A stretch of 64,000 bases of DNA from Companilactobacillus ginsenosidimutans. Its GTDB lineage: Bacteria; Bacillota; Bacilli; Lactobacillales; Lactobacillaceae. A program made the position numbers and the translations under genes. The stretch lies in NCBI RefSeq assembly GCF_001050475.1, contig NZ_CP012034.1, positions 2,526,557 through 2,590,556 on the forward strand, written 5' to 3'. The notes beneath the pieces were generated by a model. That model did no database searches, was not told the origin of the DNA, and saw only the letters and a list, made by a program, of their open reading frames with translations. Positions 25,896 to 34,850 of this stretch are shown piece after piece (position 1 is the first letter of the stretch; every line of letters begins with the position of its first letter).

Positions 25896-25970
25896 CCGAG
25901 GCCCGAGACCGCACTGAGGCTCGGACCGTCCCGCACAGCCGAAGAATATTTCTCAGCTCTGGAGACGGCA
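25896..25970 (+). repeat. structured intergenic element, copy 3, right part
   Basis: CCGAG-ACCGCACTGAGG-CTCGG (25903-25924) repeats the conserved loop ACCGCACT..GG of copies 1 and 2 on a third, different stem. Then come CCGTCCCGC, the outer arm GAATATTTCTCAGCTC (25944-25959) and the tail GACGGCA (25964-25970). Orientation matches copy 1. The stretches 25786-25895 and 25971-26118 hold nothing else I can identify. Confidence 0.65.
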
Positions 25971-26118
25971 TCCCAGAACCAACCCCCAACCAAACTATAC
26001 ACAAACTTTACATTGTCTATACCAATTATTTACATTAATTAGATATGATTATCTTCTAGCCATTAATAGGGGGATTTTATGTTATTGATATTCGTTAACA
26101 ATTGGGGAATTGTTGATC

Positions 26119-26958
26119 ATGAGTAAGTTTAAGATTGCTCAAATTACAGACATGCACTTAACACCTGACGGGTCACATCCGGCACAACATCAAAAGATTG
26201 ATCCGTATTTAAAATTAAACACCATTTTTAGAGATATTCGTTTGATGAACGAACGTCCACATATGATATCGATTACCGGGGACTTGATTCATGGTGGCAG
26301 TTCTGAAGACTATTCCAAGTTGGCTAAAGTTTTAAGTCATCATATGGATAAATTAAATATTCCTATTAATGTTGTTTTGGGAAATCACGATAATACACCC
26401 GCGTTTTTCGAAGGTTTTTTAAAGCAGCCACTGCGAGAAAAATATTATTACTCTATTCCAACACCTAATATCGATTTTTATTTTTTAGATACGAAATTTC
26501 ATAACTATGAGCCAGGTTATCTTGGTCAAGATCAACTTATTTGGTTGCGTGAAAATTTAGCTGAGAATCCCAATAAGGAAGCAATTATTTTCATGCATCA
26601 TCCACTGGATGGTCCGGCACTTCATCACATGCGATATAGTATTTTGCAAGAAAGCACTGAATTAATGGAAATAATTAAAGAACAGAATGTTCGAGCAATA
26701 TTTTCGGGACACGTTCATTTTTCAACTTCATTTTGTAGAGGTAAGATGTTAGTTCATACAGCAGATTCGTCTGCGTACCATATCAATTGCGACAATATAC
26801 ATAAGCATCTAGTTTATGATTCAACAAATTATGATCTTATTACTATTGAAGATACTGAAATTGGGGTAGAAACACGCAACTTATTTTCTGGACAGGATAT
26901 TATTAATCATATCGATGTTGACGATACAGGTTTTGTAAATTTAGATGTATTTCGATAG
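26119..26958 (+). CDS. calcineurin-like metallophosphoesterase
   Basis: 279 residues with all dinuclear-metal motifs: ITDMHLTPDG, ITGDLIHGG, LGNHDN, FMHHPLDG and SGHVHFS. The order and spacing fit the CpdA/Icc class III cyclic nucleotide phosphodiesterase family, but the substrate is not proven. The frame opens at TTG 26110; ATG 26119 is preferred. Its 3' end shares a terminator with the convergent permease gene. Confidence 0.88.
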   Translation: MSKFKIAQITDMHLTPDGSHPAQHQKIDPYLKLNTIFRDIRLMNERPHMISITGDLIHGGSSEDYSKLAKVLSHHMDKLNIPINVVLGNHDNTPAFFEGFLKQPLREKYYYSIPTPNIDFYFLDTKFHNYEPGYLGQDQLIWLRENLAENPNKEAIIFMHHPLDGPALHHMRYSILQESTELMEIIKEQNVRAIFSGHVHFSTSFCRGKMLVHTADSSAYHINCDNIHKHLVYDSTNYDLITIEDTEIGVETRNLFSGQDIINHIDVDDTGFVNLDVFR

Positions 26959-26965
26959 CTAAAAC

Positions 26966-26997
26966 AAAAAGCCTATCCGAGAGGATAGACTTTTTTT
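26966..26997. terminator. bidirectional terminator between phosphoesterase and APC permease
   Basis: AAAAAGCCTATCC / GGATAGACTTTTTTT stem around GAGA. Confidence 0.85.
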
Positions 26998-28444
26998 AAT
27001 TGAGTTCTTGAATTTCTTTTTTCATTTCATGTCTTCTAATCATAGGCATTACGAAACCTAATCCGAATAATACGATTACGGTAATAAAGTTAAGTAATAA
27101 TTGATGATTGAAGGCTGCTGTACCATAACTTGCTTCTTGAGGGATGAACCCTAAGGTAGCACAGACAAAGGTGAAAACTAGACACCAGCCACCGACTAAT
27201 AGTGCTGCTGGTCGGTTATTAATGAAGACATAATCTGATTTAAATTTCTTTGTTTGCCAACGAACCGCGACAAATGCGAAGAAAACCCAAGCAGTCTTAT
27301 AAGGTGAAATGATACCGTTAATGTTTAGTAACCAATTATAAATGGTATTGATGTTTGGGAGTGTTCCAGTCAATAACAGGAGGAACAAACTTAACCCAGA
27401 AGTCATCATGTAACTGTGGATAGGGCGTCCATTCTTATTCTTCTTGGTCATCCATTTTGGCATGAAACTGTCTGCGACATCACCAGCAAATACACGACTA
27501 GATGCATCAAGCAAGACTGCCAATTGGGCCATCATGAAGATTGCTTGAACGACTGCAAAGATGTACATCAAGATTTTTCCCAGTCCTAAACTTTGGCCTA
27601 ACAAACTAAAGGCGTAGTATGGGCCGTTCATCTTGAAATCGTGTGGAATGTGGTTGGCATTGAAGAACATTGCCAGTGCTAGCGTTCCGAAGATGGTCAA
27701 GAAGGCTGTCATCAAAGCAAGCAACCACATTGCTTTTGGAAATTCATGTTTTGGATCACGCATTTGAACAATGTATGGTGCTGCTAATTCGGCACCGGAC
27801 ATCGCGAAAATCAAAAGTCCGGTAGTTGAGAAGTATTTCAAACTAAAGTTCGGCATGAATGCTCCCCAGTTGAAAGGTTGTGTAGCGATGTGAGTTCCGT
27901 TCATTACTGAATATCCAGCCAGTAGCACGAATAAGACTGACATGATAAACATTGCCCCACCACCGATAAGTGACAGGATTTCTAGAGAATTTTTGAAAAC
28001 ATTCTCTAAAAGGATAAAGATCAAAATAATTGCGAAAGTTAACATTCCGAACCAGAATGTCGACATTCTTTTATCAAGCGTGTTGTTTCCTAAGAACATC
28101 CAACTGAATGAAACGATAACTGAGTTAGATACATCGACGATGTAAGGAACACTTTGTACCCAGTACATCCATGAAGTCCAATAACCTAAACGGTCGTTAG
28201 AACTGCGACGAACCCAAGAAGCAAGCCCACCACTTTGATTGTCAAAAGTTAAACTGAGTTGACTGACAATTAGTTCGTACGGAATAACATACGCGAATAA
28301 TAAGAAAATCCATGAAATTACAACTGATAATCCTTGGTTTTGAAACGGATAGAAGATGTTTTCAAAACTAATAATAGTAACAAAGTCGATCAAAGCGATG
28401 ACTTGCCACTTTAGATAATGCTTTTTTGGTTCTAAAGTCTCCAA
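26996..28444 (-). CDS. APC-family amino acid/polyamine antiporter, probably ornithine/putrescine
   Basis: 482 residues with about 12 membrane segments, in the GadC/APC antiporter group (start LKWQVIALIDFVTIISFENIFYPF; FAMSGAELAAPYIVQMRDPK in the substrate-site helix). It is divergent from an ornithine decarboxylase, so exchange of external ornithine for internal putrescine is the likely role, giving acid resistance and proton motive force. The start appears to be TTG 28444 with GGGGGA 7 nt upstream. Specificity is inferred from context only. Confidence 0.82.
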   Translation of the reverse strand: METLEPKKHYLKWQVIALIDFVTIISFENIFYPFQNQGLSVVISWIFLLFAYVIPYELIVSQLSLTFDNQSGGLASWVRRSSNDRLGYWTSWMYWVQSVPYIVDVSNSVIVSFSWMFLGNNTLDKRMSTFWFGMLTFAIILIFILLENVFKNSLEILSLIGGGAMFIMSVLFVLLAGYSVMNGTHIATQPFNWGAFMPNFSLKYFSTTGLLIFAMSGAELAAPYIVQMRDPKHEFPKAMWLLALMTAFLTIFGTLALAMFFNANHIPHDFKMNGPYYAFSLLGQSLGLGKILMYIFAVVQAIFMMAQLAVLLDASSRVFAGDVADSFMPKWMTKKNKNGRPIHSYMMTSGLSLFLLLLTGTLPNINTIYNWLLNINGIISPYKTAWVFFAFVAVRWQTKKFKSDYVFINNRPAALLVGGWCLVFTFVCATLGFIPQEASYGTAAFNHQLLLNFITVIVLFGLGFVMPMIRRHEMKKEIQELN

Positions 28445-28463
28445 TTTATTTTCCCCCGAAATA

Positions 28464-28513
28464 TATAAAAGTCTTGTTATATCAGACTTTTATATTAGGA
28501 GGTTTCAATGTAA
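28464..28513. promoter_or_regulatory. inverted repeat and start-stop codon pair between antiporter and decarboxylase
   Basis: TATAAAAGTCT / AGACTTTTATA (28464-28474, 28484-28494) is a perfect 11-bp inverted repeat just upstream of the antiporter gene. On the plus strand AGGAGG (28498-28503) is followed at normal spacing by ATGTAA, an immediate start-stop. The rest of 28514-28694 shows no clear signal apart from the decarboxylase RBS. Confidence 0.45.
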
Positions 28514-28694
28514 GCAAAGAACTATTGATTTTCACTTGTGTACTACCTCTACAGATATATATAATCAAAACTGTAATGTTGTTTTGAAAATAATCATGTT
28601 TTAAAAAAATAATATTAATCCTTCATAATTGTAGAGAATTAATGGTGTTTTGCATAGATTATTTTGAAAAAAATATATTAAATGGGAGAAAAAG

Positions 28695-30791
28695 ATGAAT
28701 TTTCTGAAAATTGCATACAGTGGTGATACACAAAATTTCCTTCCCAATGGATGGAATGTGGAACCATTTTCTGAAAATATTGAAGCATCTGAACTAGCTG
28801 CAATTGTAATTGATAGTCATGATTCGACAACTATTAAACAAGCTCATGATCTTCAAAAAGTATCAGGTTTAGGGATTCCCATTATACAAGTTGATAAAGA
28901 TACTGATATAAATAACGTTAAACAAGAAATCATTAATCAAATAAATAAATATCAATCGCAAATGGTACCGGGCTTTTTGACTGACTTAATTGATTTTGCA
29001 GAAAACAAGCCGGTTAGTTTTACAACCCCAGGTCATCACAATGGTCAATATTACGAGAAACATCCTGCGGGAGTTGTGTTTAACCGATTCTTCGGGAAAA
29101 ATTTAATGTTCGCTGACACAAGTGATACAGTCGCTCAACTCGGTGACACCATGACTCACGAAGGAACACCATTAACTGCCGAGCAAAAGGCCGCGGAGAC
29201 CTACAATGCTGACAAGGTTTACTTTTGTACAAACGGAACTACCAGTGCTAATTCAATTTGTGCCAGTGCTTTATTAACTGACGATGACTTGGTTTTGTTT
29301 GATAGAAATAATCATAAATCACTCTATAACAGTGCGTTGGTAATGACTGGTGCTAAGCCTGTTTATATTCCAACTGATCGAAATTCTTTGGGATTAATTG
29401 GTGAAATGGATCCAGCATTCTTAGATGAAGCTAAAATTCGAGCTGAAATTGCCAAAGTTGATCCAGAGAAGGCGAAACAGCCTCGTCCTTTCAGACTAGC
29501 AATTTTGCAGGCGGAAACTTATGACGGTGTGTTTTATGATGCTCAATGGATTATCGATAAAATTGGAAAGTTGTGTGACTACATTTTATTTGATTGTGCA
29601 TGGGGTGGTTTTGAACAGTTTGTTCCTATTATGAATCACCTATCACCATTAGGATTAGATTATGGGCCAGATGATCCTGGAATATTGGTAACCCAATCTC
29701 TCCATAAACAGCAAGCAGGGTTGGCCCAAACTTCACAAATTTTGAAAAAAGATAAGCATCTTAAGGGGCAAAAAAGATATGTTGACCACAAACATTTCAA
29801 TAATGCTTATTTGAAATTTGTCACATCTAGTTATTCCTATCCAATATATGCTTCATTAACAGTCAATGCTTATTTGACTGCCGGCCAAGGAAATAGACAA
29901 TGGTGGGATGATACCTTACGCATGGGTATCGATTGGCGAAAGAAGTTGCTTAAACAGTCAACATTGTTCAAGCCATTCGTTCCGGATAATTTTGCCAAAA
30001 TAAGTACTGATGATTTGGCTACCGATAGTAAATATTGGACACTTAATTCTCAGGATAAGTGGCATGGATTCAACAAAATTGCAGATGGTCAAGCAATGAT
30101 TGATCCGCTAAAAATTACTATTACGACGCCTGGAATCGATATTAAAGATGCTGAATATCAGAATGAAGGAATACCAGGACCAGTGGTAGCAGAATACTTG
30201 ATGGAAAACCACATCATTCGAGCAAAAGATGATTTGAATTCACTGCTATTCTTGTTGACACCGGGAGATACGCAGGCTGAGCTAGATCAACTTTTGAATG
30301 CGTTATTGGAATTTGAACACTATTACTTGAATAACGCACCACTTTCAAAAGTTTTGCCAGACTTAACGAAGCAGTTCGGTGACAGATACGAAGGTTATAC
30401 ACTCAAGCAATTGTGTCAGGAAATGCATGAATATTATTGGGATCACGAGACATTTACTTTGCAAAAAAAGCTTTTTGCTAAGACTGCTATGCAAGAATAT
30501 TCAATGCTACCAAAGAAGGCTGATACACAGTTTATGCGTGGTGAAAGTGAGTTAGTCGACTTGTCAGATATCGTCGGTCGAGTTGCTATGGAGGGTGCAT
30601 TACCATATCCACCGGGAGTATTTATCGTGGCACCAGGAGAAAAATGGCAAGAGATTGACCAAGAATATTTCGAAGATTTAGTTGAAGCAATCGAAAGATT
30701 TCCAGGATTTGTTCCAGAGATTCAAGGTGTTTATTGGAACAAAAAAGAAGATGGCAAGATTTCAGTACAAGCCGAAGTATTAAAAAAATAA
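28695..30791 (+). CDS. inducible ornithine decarboxylase (PLP, Orn/Lys/Arg family)
   Basis: 698 residues, the length of the large biodegradative decarboxylases. An N-terminal response-regulator-like wing (1-100) precedes the PLP fold. Landmarks are PGHHNGQYYEKHPAG, LFDRNNHKSLYNSAL and the Schiff-base Lys338 in SLHKQQAGLAQTSQI, with ALPYPPGVFIVAPGE near the end. The pattern closely follows the Lactobacillus ornithine decarboxylase, which makes putrescine and CO2 and consumes a proton. Paired with the divergent antiporter. RBS GGGAGA. Confidence 0.92.
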   Translation: MNFLKIAYSGDTQNFLPNGWNVEPFSENIEASELAAIVIDSHDSTTIKQAHDLQKVSGLGIPIIQVDKDTDINNVKQEIINQINKYQSQMVPGFLTDLIDFAENKPVSFTTPGHHNGQYYEKHPAGVVFNRFFGKNLMFADTSDTVAQLGDTMTHEGTPLTAEQKAAETYNADKVYFCTNGTTSANSICASALLTDDDLVLFDRNNHKSLYNSALVMTGAKPVYIPTDRNSLGLIGEMDPAFLDEAKIRAEIAKVDPEKAKQPRPFRLAILQAETYDGVFYDAQWIIDKIGKLCDYILFDCAWGGFEQFVPIMNHLSPLGLDYGPDDPGILVTQSLHKQQAGLAQTSQILKKDKHLKGQKRYVDHKHFNNAYLKFVTSSYSYPIYASLTVNAYLTAGQGNRQWWDDTLRMGIDWRKKLLKQSTLFKPFVPDNFAKISTDDLATDSKYWTLNSQDKWHGFNKIADGQAMIDPLKITITTPGIDIKDAEYQNEGIPGPVVAEYLMENHIIRAKDDLNSLLFLLTPGDTQAELDQLLNALLEFEHYYLNNAPLSKVLPDLTKQFGDRYEGYTLKQLCQEMHEYYWDHETFTLQKKLFAKTAMQEYSMLPKKADTQFMRGESELVDLSDIVGRVAMEGALPYPPGVFIVAPGEKWQEIDQEYFEDLVEAIERFPGFVPEIQGVYWNKKEDGKISVQAEVLKK

Positions 30792-30837
30792 TCAATGATA
30801 TAATTTTATGTACGTTTACCAAAAGGGGGATTTATTC

Positions 30838-32103
30838 ATGGCATTGTCATGGAAACAAGATTTACCAGAGGATTTAAGCCAAAAAATTGCTAAGGTTGAA
30901 GAAATGATTCAACCTAAAATTGCCGAAATCGACGAACAGGTTTTATATACACAACAACGTGTGTTGAACTTGTTCAGAGAAAACCAAGTTGGTGAGGAAG
31001 ATTTAGTTCCTTCAACCGGATACGGATATGATGACATCGGCCGTGATAAGATTGAAAAAATTTATGCAGGTTACTTTAAGACAGACGATGCATTAGTCCG
31101 TCCACAATTTGCTTCAGGAACACATGCCATTTCCACAGCATTATTCAGTATGCTCAGACCAGGCGACACGTTGTATTATTTGACCGGGACACCTTATGAC
31201 ACGATCCAAGAAGTTATTGGTATTGCAGGTGATAACCAAGGAACAATGAAGGATTATGGAATCAACTTTAAGGCAACCGAGTTGTTAGAAGACGGTTCAG
31301 TTGATTACGCGACAGCAGAAAAGGACATCAAAGCTGATGACTCAATTAAAGTAGTCGCTATTCAACGTTCACGTGGATACGCCGTTCGTGATAGTTTCAC
31401 AGTTGAAAAAATTGCCCACATGATTAAATTCATCAAGGGACTCATTCCAAACGCAATTATCTTTGTCGATAACTGTTATGGCGAATTTTCTGAAATGGAA
31501 GAGCCAACCTTTTACGGTGCAGATATCATGGCCGGATCTTTGTATAAAAATGCAGGTGCCGGAATCGTCAAAAGTGGAGCATACATCGTTGGACGTTCAG
31601 ATTTGATTGATGGAGCAGGCTCAAGATTGACCGTTCCCGGAGCAGGTAAGGGTGAAGGAGCAACTTGGGGTTACTTACGAGACTTCTACCAAGGATTCTT
31701 CCTAGCACCACACACAACCGGAGAAGCACTCAAAGGAACAGTCTTCACAGCAGCATTGTGTGAAGAAATGGGAATGAACGTCTCTCCAAAATGGGATGCA
31801 CCAAGAACCGACATCGTCCAAACAGTATCATTCGGAGACCCAGAACCAATGATCAAGTTCTGTGCTGCCATCCAACATTATTCACCAATGAATTCATTCG
31901 TCGATCCAATTCCAAGTCACCAAGACGGATACGAAGACGAAGTAATCATGGCATCAGGTAGTTTTACCGAAGGCTCAACCATCGAGTTATCGAGTGATGG
32001 TCCAATCCGTCCACCATATTCACTATATATTCAAGGTGGATTGTCATATGCACATGTTCAAATTGCCGTAACCAATGCGGTTCGAGATACATTTTATAAA
32101 TAA
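30838..32103 (+). CDS. methionine gamma-lyase family protein (YnbB / aluminium resistance-like)
   Basis: PLP-dependent aspartate-aminotransferase-fold protein of 421 residues, with TGYGYDDIGRDKIEKIYA, PQFASGTHAISTALF and the probable Schiff-base Lys in IMAGSLYKNAGAGIV. The family is annotated as aluminium resistance or methionine gamma-lyase, but its reaction is uncertain. An ATG 30 nt upstream is in frame; AAGGGGG 9 nt before 30838 marks the better start. It is usually near glnR, but here it follows the decarboxylase by about 45 bp, perhaps co-transcribed. Confidence 0.85.
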   Translation: MALSWKQDLPEDLSQKIAKVEEMIQPKIAEIDEQVLYTQQRVLNLFRENQVGEEDLVPSTGYGYDDIGRDKIEKIYAGYFKTDDALVRPQFASGTHAISTALFSMLRPGDTLYYLTGTPYDTIQEVIGIAGDNQGTMKDYGINFKATELLEDGSVDYATAEKDIKADDSIKVVAIQRSRGYAVRDSFTVEKIAHMIKFIKGLIPNAIIFVDNCYGEFSEMEEPTFYGADIMAGSLYKNAGAGIVKSGAYIVGRSDLIDGAGSRLTVPGAGKGEGATWGYLRDFYQGFFLAPHTTGEALKGTVFTAALCEEMGMNVSPKWDAPRTDIVQTVSFGDPEPMIKFCAAIQHYSPMNSFVDPIPSHQDGYEDEVIMASGSFTEGSTIELSSDGPIRPPYSLYIQGGLSYAHVQIAVTNAVRDTFYK

Positions 32104-32110
32104 CAAATTT

Positions 32111-32136
32111 AGAGTCCGGAAGGGCTCTATTTTTTT
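32111..32136 (+). terminator. intrinsic terminator
   Basis: AGAGTCC-GGAA-GGGCTCT followed by ATTTTTTT. Confidence 0.85.
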
Positions 32137-32191
32137 ATTCCTATTCAGAAATTAATAAGAAATAATACATAAATATTTATTTTATATAATA

Positions 32192-32229
32192 ATTTAAATT
32201 CACTTTGTAGTTAAAATGTAGGCTATAAT
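32192..32229 (+). promoter_or_regulatory. promoter region of first lectin/WxL gene with shared upstream box
   Basis: ATTTAAATTCA (32192-32202) lies exactly 20 bp before CTATAAT (-10 at 32224-32229). The same box and spacing occur before the paralog (34776-34813). No good -35 is present, so the box may replace it by binding an activator. Confidence 0.5.
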
Positions 32230-32269
32230 TTTAACTAATTAAATCATTCGAATCCGGGAGTGAATAATA

Positions 32270-34609
32270 ATTAGACCTACAAAAAAAGACCAAATCAACC
32301 AAGCTTTCCTAATAGTTGGAATTATCGCAGTGCTTAGTTTTTTTTGTTATGCACTTATTTCCAACACATCTGATGCTAAAAGAACACCAGGCAGAGTAAC
32401 TAACACAGAGCCAGCAGTTTTTGTAAAAAAAGATAGTGAATATGATGCGGATGCCCAAGATAGTGCACAACCAAATGACTTTAGACAAGCACGTGAAAAA
32501 GCGCCTCATGGATTAGCAATAGATACTTTATTTGAAAAGGGAGAATATCCTTCTAATACAGCGAAGGTTATTAAACCTTATCAAGACAATGGACTTGAAT
32601 TCAGTATTTTAAAAGTAACGAGTAATACTTATCAAACTGGTGCAATCTGGAGTAACGTATCTAAAGATAATTATATTGATGTTGATAAGGATCAAACTTT
32701 GTCAATGTGGTTATATTTGGGGAATAACGGTGGAGTGATTTCTTACACAGGCGATGGAATGGCCTTTGTATTGCAAAATGACAAGAAAGGAGTTAAGGCA
32801 ATTTCGAAACGAAATAATGGAACAGTTGGTACTGGCCAAACATTAGGAGTTTGGGGTTATGATTATAATGCAAGAAAAAAACTTAATAGAGAGGATATTG
32901 CAAAGACTGCTATTCAAAATAGCTTTGCAATAGAATTTGATACATTTCTCAATAATGGTAATGTTATCGATCTCGATAAGGGGAACAGTTTCGACAGCGG
33001 GGATGACAAACATGAGGAGATTACACGGGAACATATTGCTATGAACTATCCAGATGCCCCTTCGACTTATACCCCAATTTCTGGGATGAATAATCACTTT
33101 CGAATGGAACATGAGCAATTGAGACAAATTGGAATGAATAATACCAAGCGTATGTTGAGTGATAAAACTTGGCACCATATGACTATCCATTGGCATAATA
33201 AGGATGAAAATACCGGGACGTTATCGTATGAATTTAATGATAAGAATATAGTAACTAGGTCAGTGAATAAATCTGGAGAGATTGTATCTGCATCTATGGA
33301 TGTGGATATTAATCATTTTGATTTACCTCATCTCGATTCTAAAAATGTTGTAAGAAAACTCAGATGGGGATTCACTGGATCAACGGGTCAGGAAACGGAA
33401 AATAACTTAATTGTTTTCGAATCTGTTCCATCTATGTTAAATGGGAATGTCTCACCAAGTATTTACGACGATACGCAACAAAAGGAAGTAACGTCGAATG
33501 ATAATCAAACGTTTGTGGGCGACCAATTATCTTTCAAATATGAACTTAAATATTTGAGTGGACAAAACAGTTGGAACAAGAATATGGCCACAATTGATAT
33601 TCCCAGGGAGGTTAAATACAAATCTGCTGAAGTAATATATTCTGACGGAGCCCGTGAAATTATTCCTGCAGGTGCCTTCGATGAAAATGCATCAAAATTA
33701 ACTTATACACTTCAAAATGAGCTTAATTTACAAAATAGTTCTGCAACTATTGTTATTCGCACCGAGTCAAACAATGTGTACAAGGATCTGCATGTGGGAC
33801 CCGCACATGCAAAGTTTGAAAGTCCTTATCTAATATTGGACACAGATACTGAGTCATTTAACATTAAATATAATTCAATACACATCAGAACTGAGCCTTC
33901 TGAAGGAAAAACATTCGATAGTATTCAATCAATTGATGACTCAAACCAAATTAAAGTTTTTGTAGACAAGGACAATAATACTTGGATGCCAAAATCACAT
34001 TTGGTCGTAAACTTTAATGGGAAAATCGATAATATAGATATTAGCAATCTTAGAAAAGGCGTTCCTTACAAGATTGTTCTGGATAAAAATAAATTTCATC
34101 CAGGTGAAAACACATTTGAAGTTTATGCGGTTGAAAATGCTAGTTCACAAAGATCACCAAAAAAAGTTTTAAAATATTATGTTAAAGAGCAAAAAGATGA
34201 TTTGAAATTAGTATTTAATAAACTTGTTTCATTTAAGCCCGTTAACGGTGGGGAACAAGGTCAATTGGTTCATCGTAATAAGGATTGGGAAATTGAAGTT
34301 GTTGATAGTAGACAAAGTGGAAATCATTGGACTCTATTGGCACAAGCAACCGGCCTGAAAAATGAACACAGTGGTGATAGTGACTTAAATGGAGAATTGG
34401 TGTTTATTGACGATGCAGGTATTTCGCACAGTTTAAAAGGATACCAGCAAATAAAAGCCGGACCCAGTGTAACTAGTGAAGTTCAAAGCATGGATATACA
34501 AAAATTATGGAGCCCTAATCGAGGGATATTGCTCAAACTTCATGGTAAGAATAATCCAGGTCATTATCACGGAAAAATCGACTGGTGCTTAACGGATAGC
34601 ATTAATTAA
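32270..34609 (+). CDS. lectin-like WxL-domain surface protein, first paralog; start codon non-canonical
   Basis: Exported protein with a lysine-containing N terminus and hydrophobic core AFLIVGIIAVLSFFCYALI. An L-type lectin-like domain follows (GAIWSNV...; LSMWLYLGN; GDGMAFVLQND; SFAIEFDTF; HIAMNYPD; WHHMTIHWHN). A middle beta-rich region and a C-terminal WxL-like region (NHWTLLAQATG ... KIDWCLTD) complete it. It probably binds the cell wall and host or food glycans. No ATG/GTG/TTG stands after the SD GGGAG (32256-32260); the codon at the right distance is ATT (32270). A GTG at 32330 would cut into the signal peptide. Confidence 0.8.
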   Translation: MRPTKKDQINQAFLIVGIIAVLSFFCYALISNTSDAKRTPGRVTNTEPAVFVKKDSEYDADAQDSAQPNDFRQAREKAPHGLAIDTLFEKGEYPSNTAKVIKPYQDNGLEFSILKVTSNTYQTGAIWSNVSKDNYIDVDKDQTLSMWLYLGNNGGVISYTGDGMAFVLQNDKKGVKAISKRNNGTVGTGQTLGVWGYDYNARKKLNREDIAKTAIQNSFAIEFDTFLNNGNVIDLDKGNSFDSGDDKHEEITREHIAMNYPDAPSTYTPISGMNNHFRMEHEQLRQIGMNNTKRMLSDKTWHHMTIHWHNKDENTGTLSYEFNDKNIVTRSVNKSGEIVSASMDVDINHFDLPHLDSKNVVRKLRWGFTGSTGQETENNLIVFESVPSMLNGNVSPSIYDDTQQKEVTSNDNQTFVGDQLSFKYELKYLSGQNSWNKNMATIDIPREVKYKSAEVIYSDGAREIIPAGAFDENASKLTYTLQNELNLQNSSATIVIRTESNNVYKDLHVGPAHAKFESPYLILDTDTESFNIKYNSIHIRTEPSEGKTFDSIQSIDDSNQIKVFVDKDNNTWMPKSHLVVNFNGKIDNIDISNLRKGVPYKIVLDKNKFHPGENTFEVYAVENASSQRSPKKVLKYYVKEQKDDLKLVFNKLVSFKPVNGGEQGQLVHRNKDWEIEVVDSRQSGNHWTLLAQATGLKNEHSGDSDLNGELVFIDDAGISHSLKGYQQIKAGPSVTSEVQSMDIQKLWSPNRGILLKLHGKNNPGHYHGKIDWCLTDSIN

Positions 34610-34610
34610 A

Positions 34611-34647
34611 GGGAACAAGGATATATTTCTCCTTGTCTCCTTTTTTT
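34611..34647 (+). terminator. intrinsic terminator between the two lectin/WxL genes
   Basis: ACAAGGA / TCCTTGT extended by flanking GG/CC pairs, then seven T. Confidence 0.75.
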
Positions 34648-34775
34648 GGTTTGAAAGCCACTGGTATTATCAATAGACATAAGTGAGCGTTTTGAGCTAA
34701 AACAAATGTGAAATGAATAACAGGGATTAACAAAATTTTTGTTGGTTTACTGAATTTGTAATATTAAATACAAAT

Positions 34776-34813
34776 ATTTAAATTCATATTTTGATAATTA
34801 ATTAGTCTATAAT
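34776..34813 (+). promoter_or_regulatory. promoter region of second lectin/WxL gene
   Basis: ATTTAAATTCA (34776-34786), 20 bp, CTATAAT (34807-34813); same arrangement as in front of the first paralog. Confidence 0.5.
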
Positions 34814-34850
34814 ATTGTTTACAACGATACTATTTTAGGGGTGATTGATT

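Noticed and set aside
28569..28694. cre or T-box control of the ornithine decarboxylase
   Set aside because: No acceptable consensus found in the upstream region.
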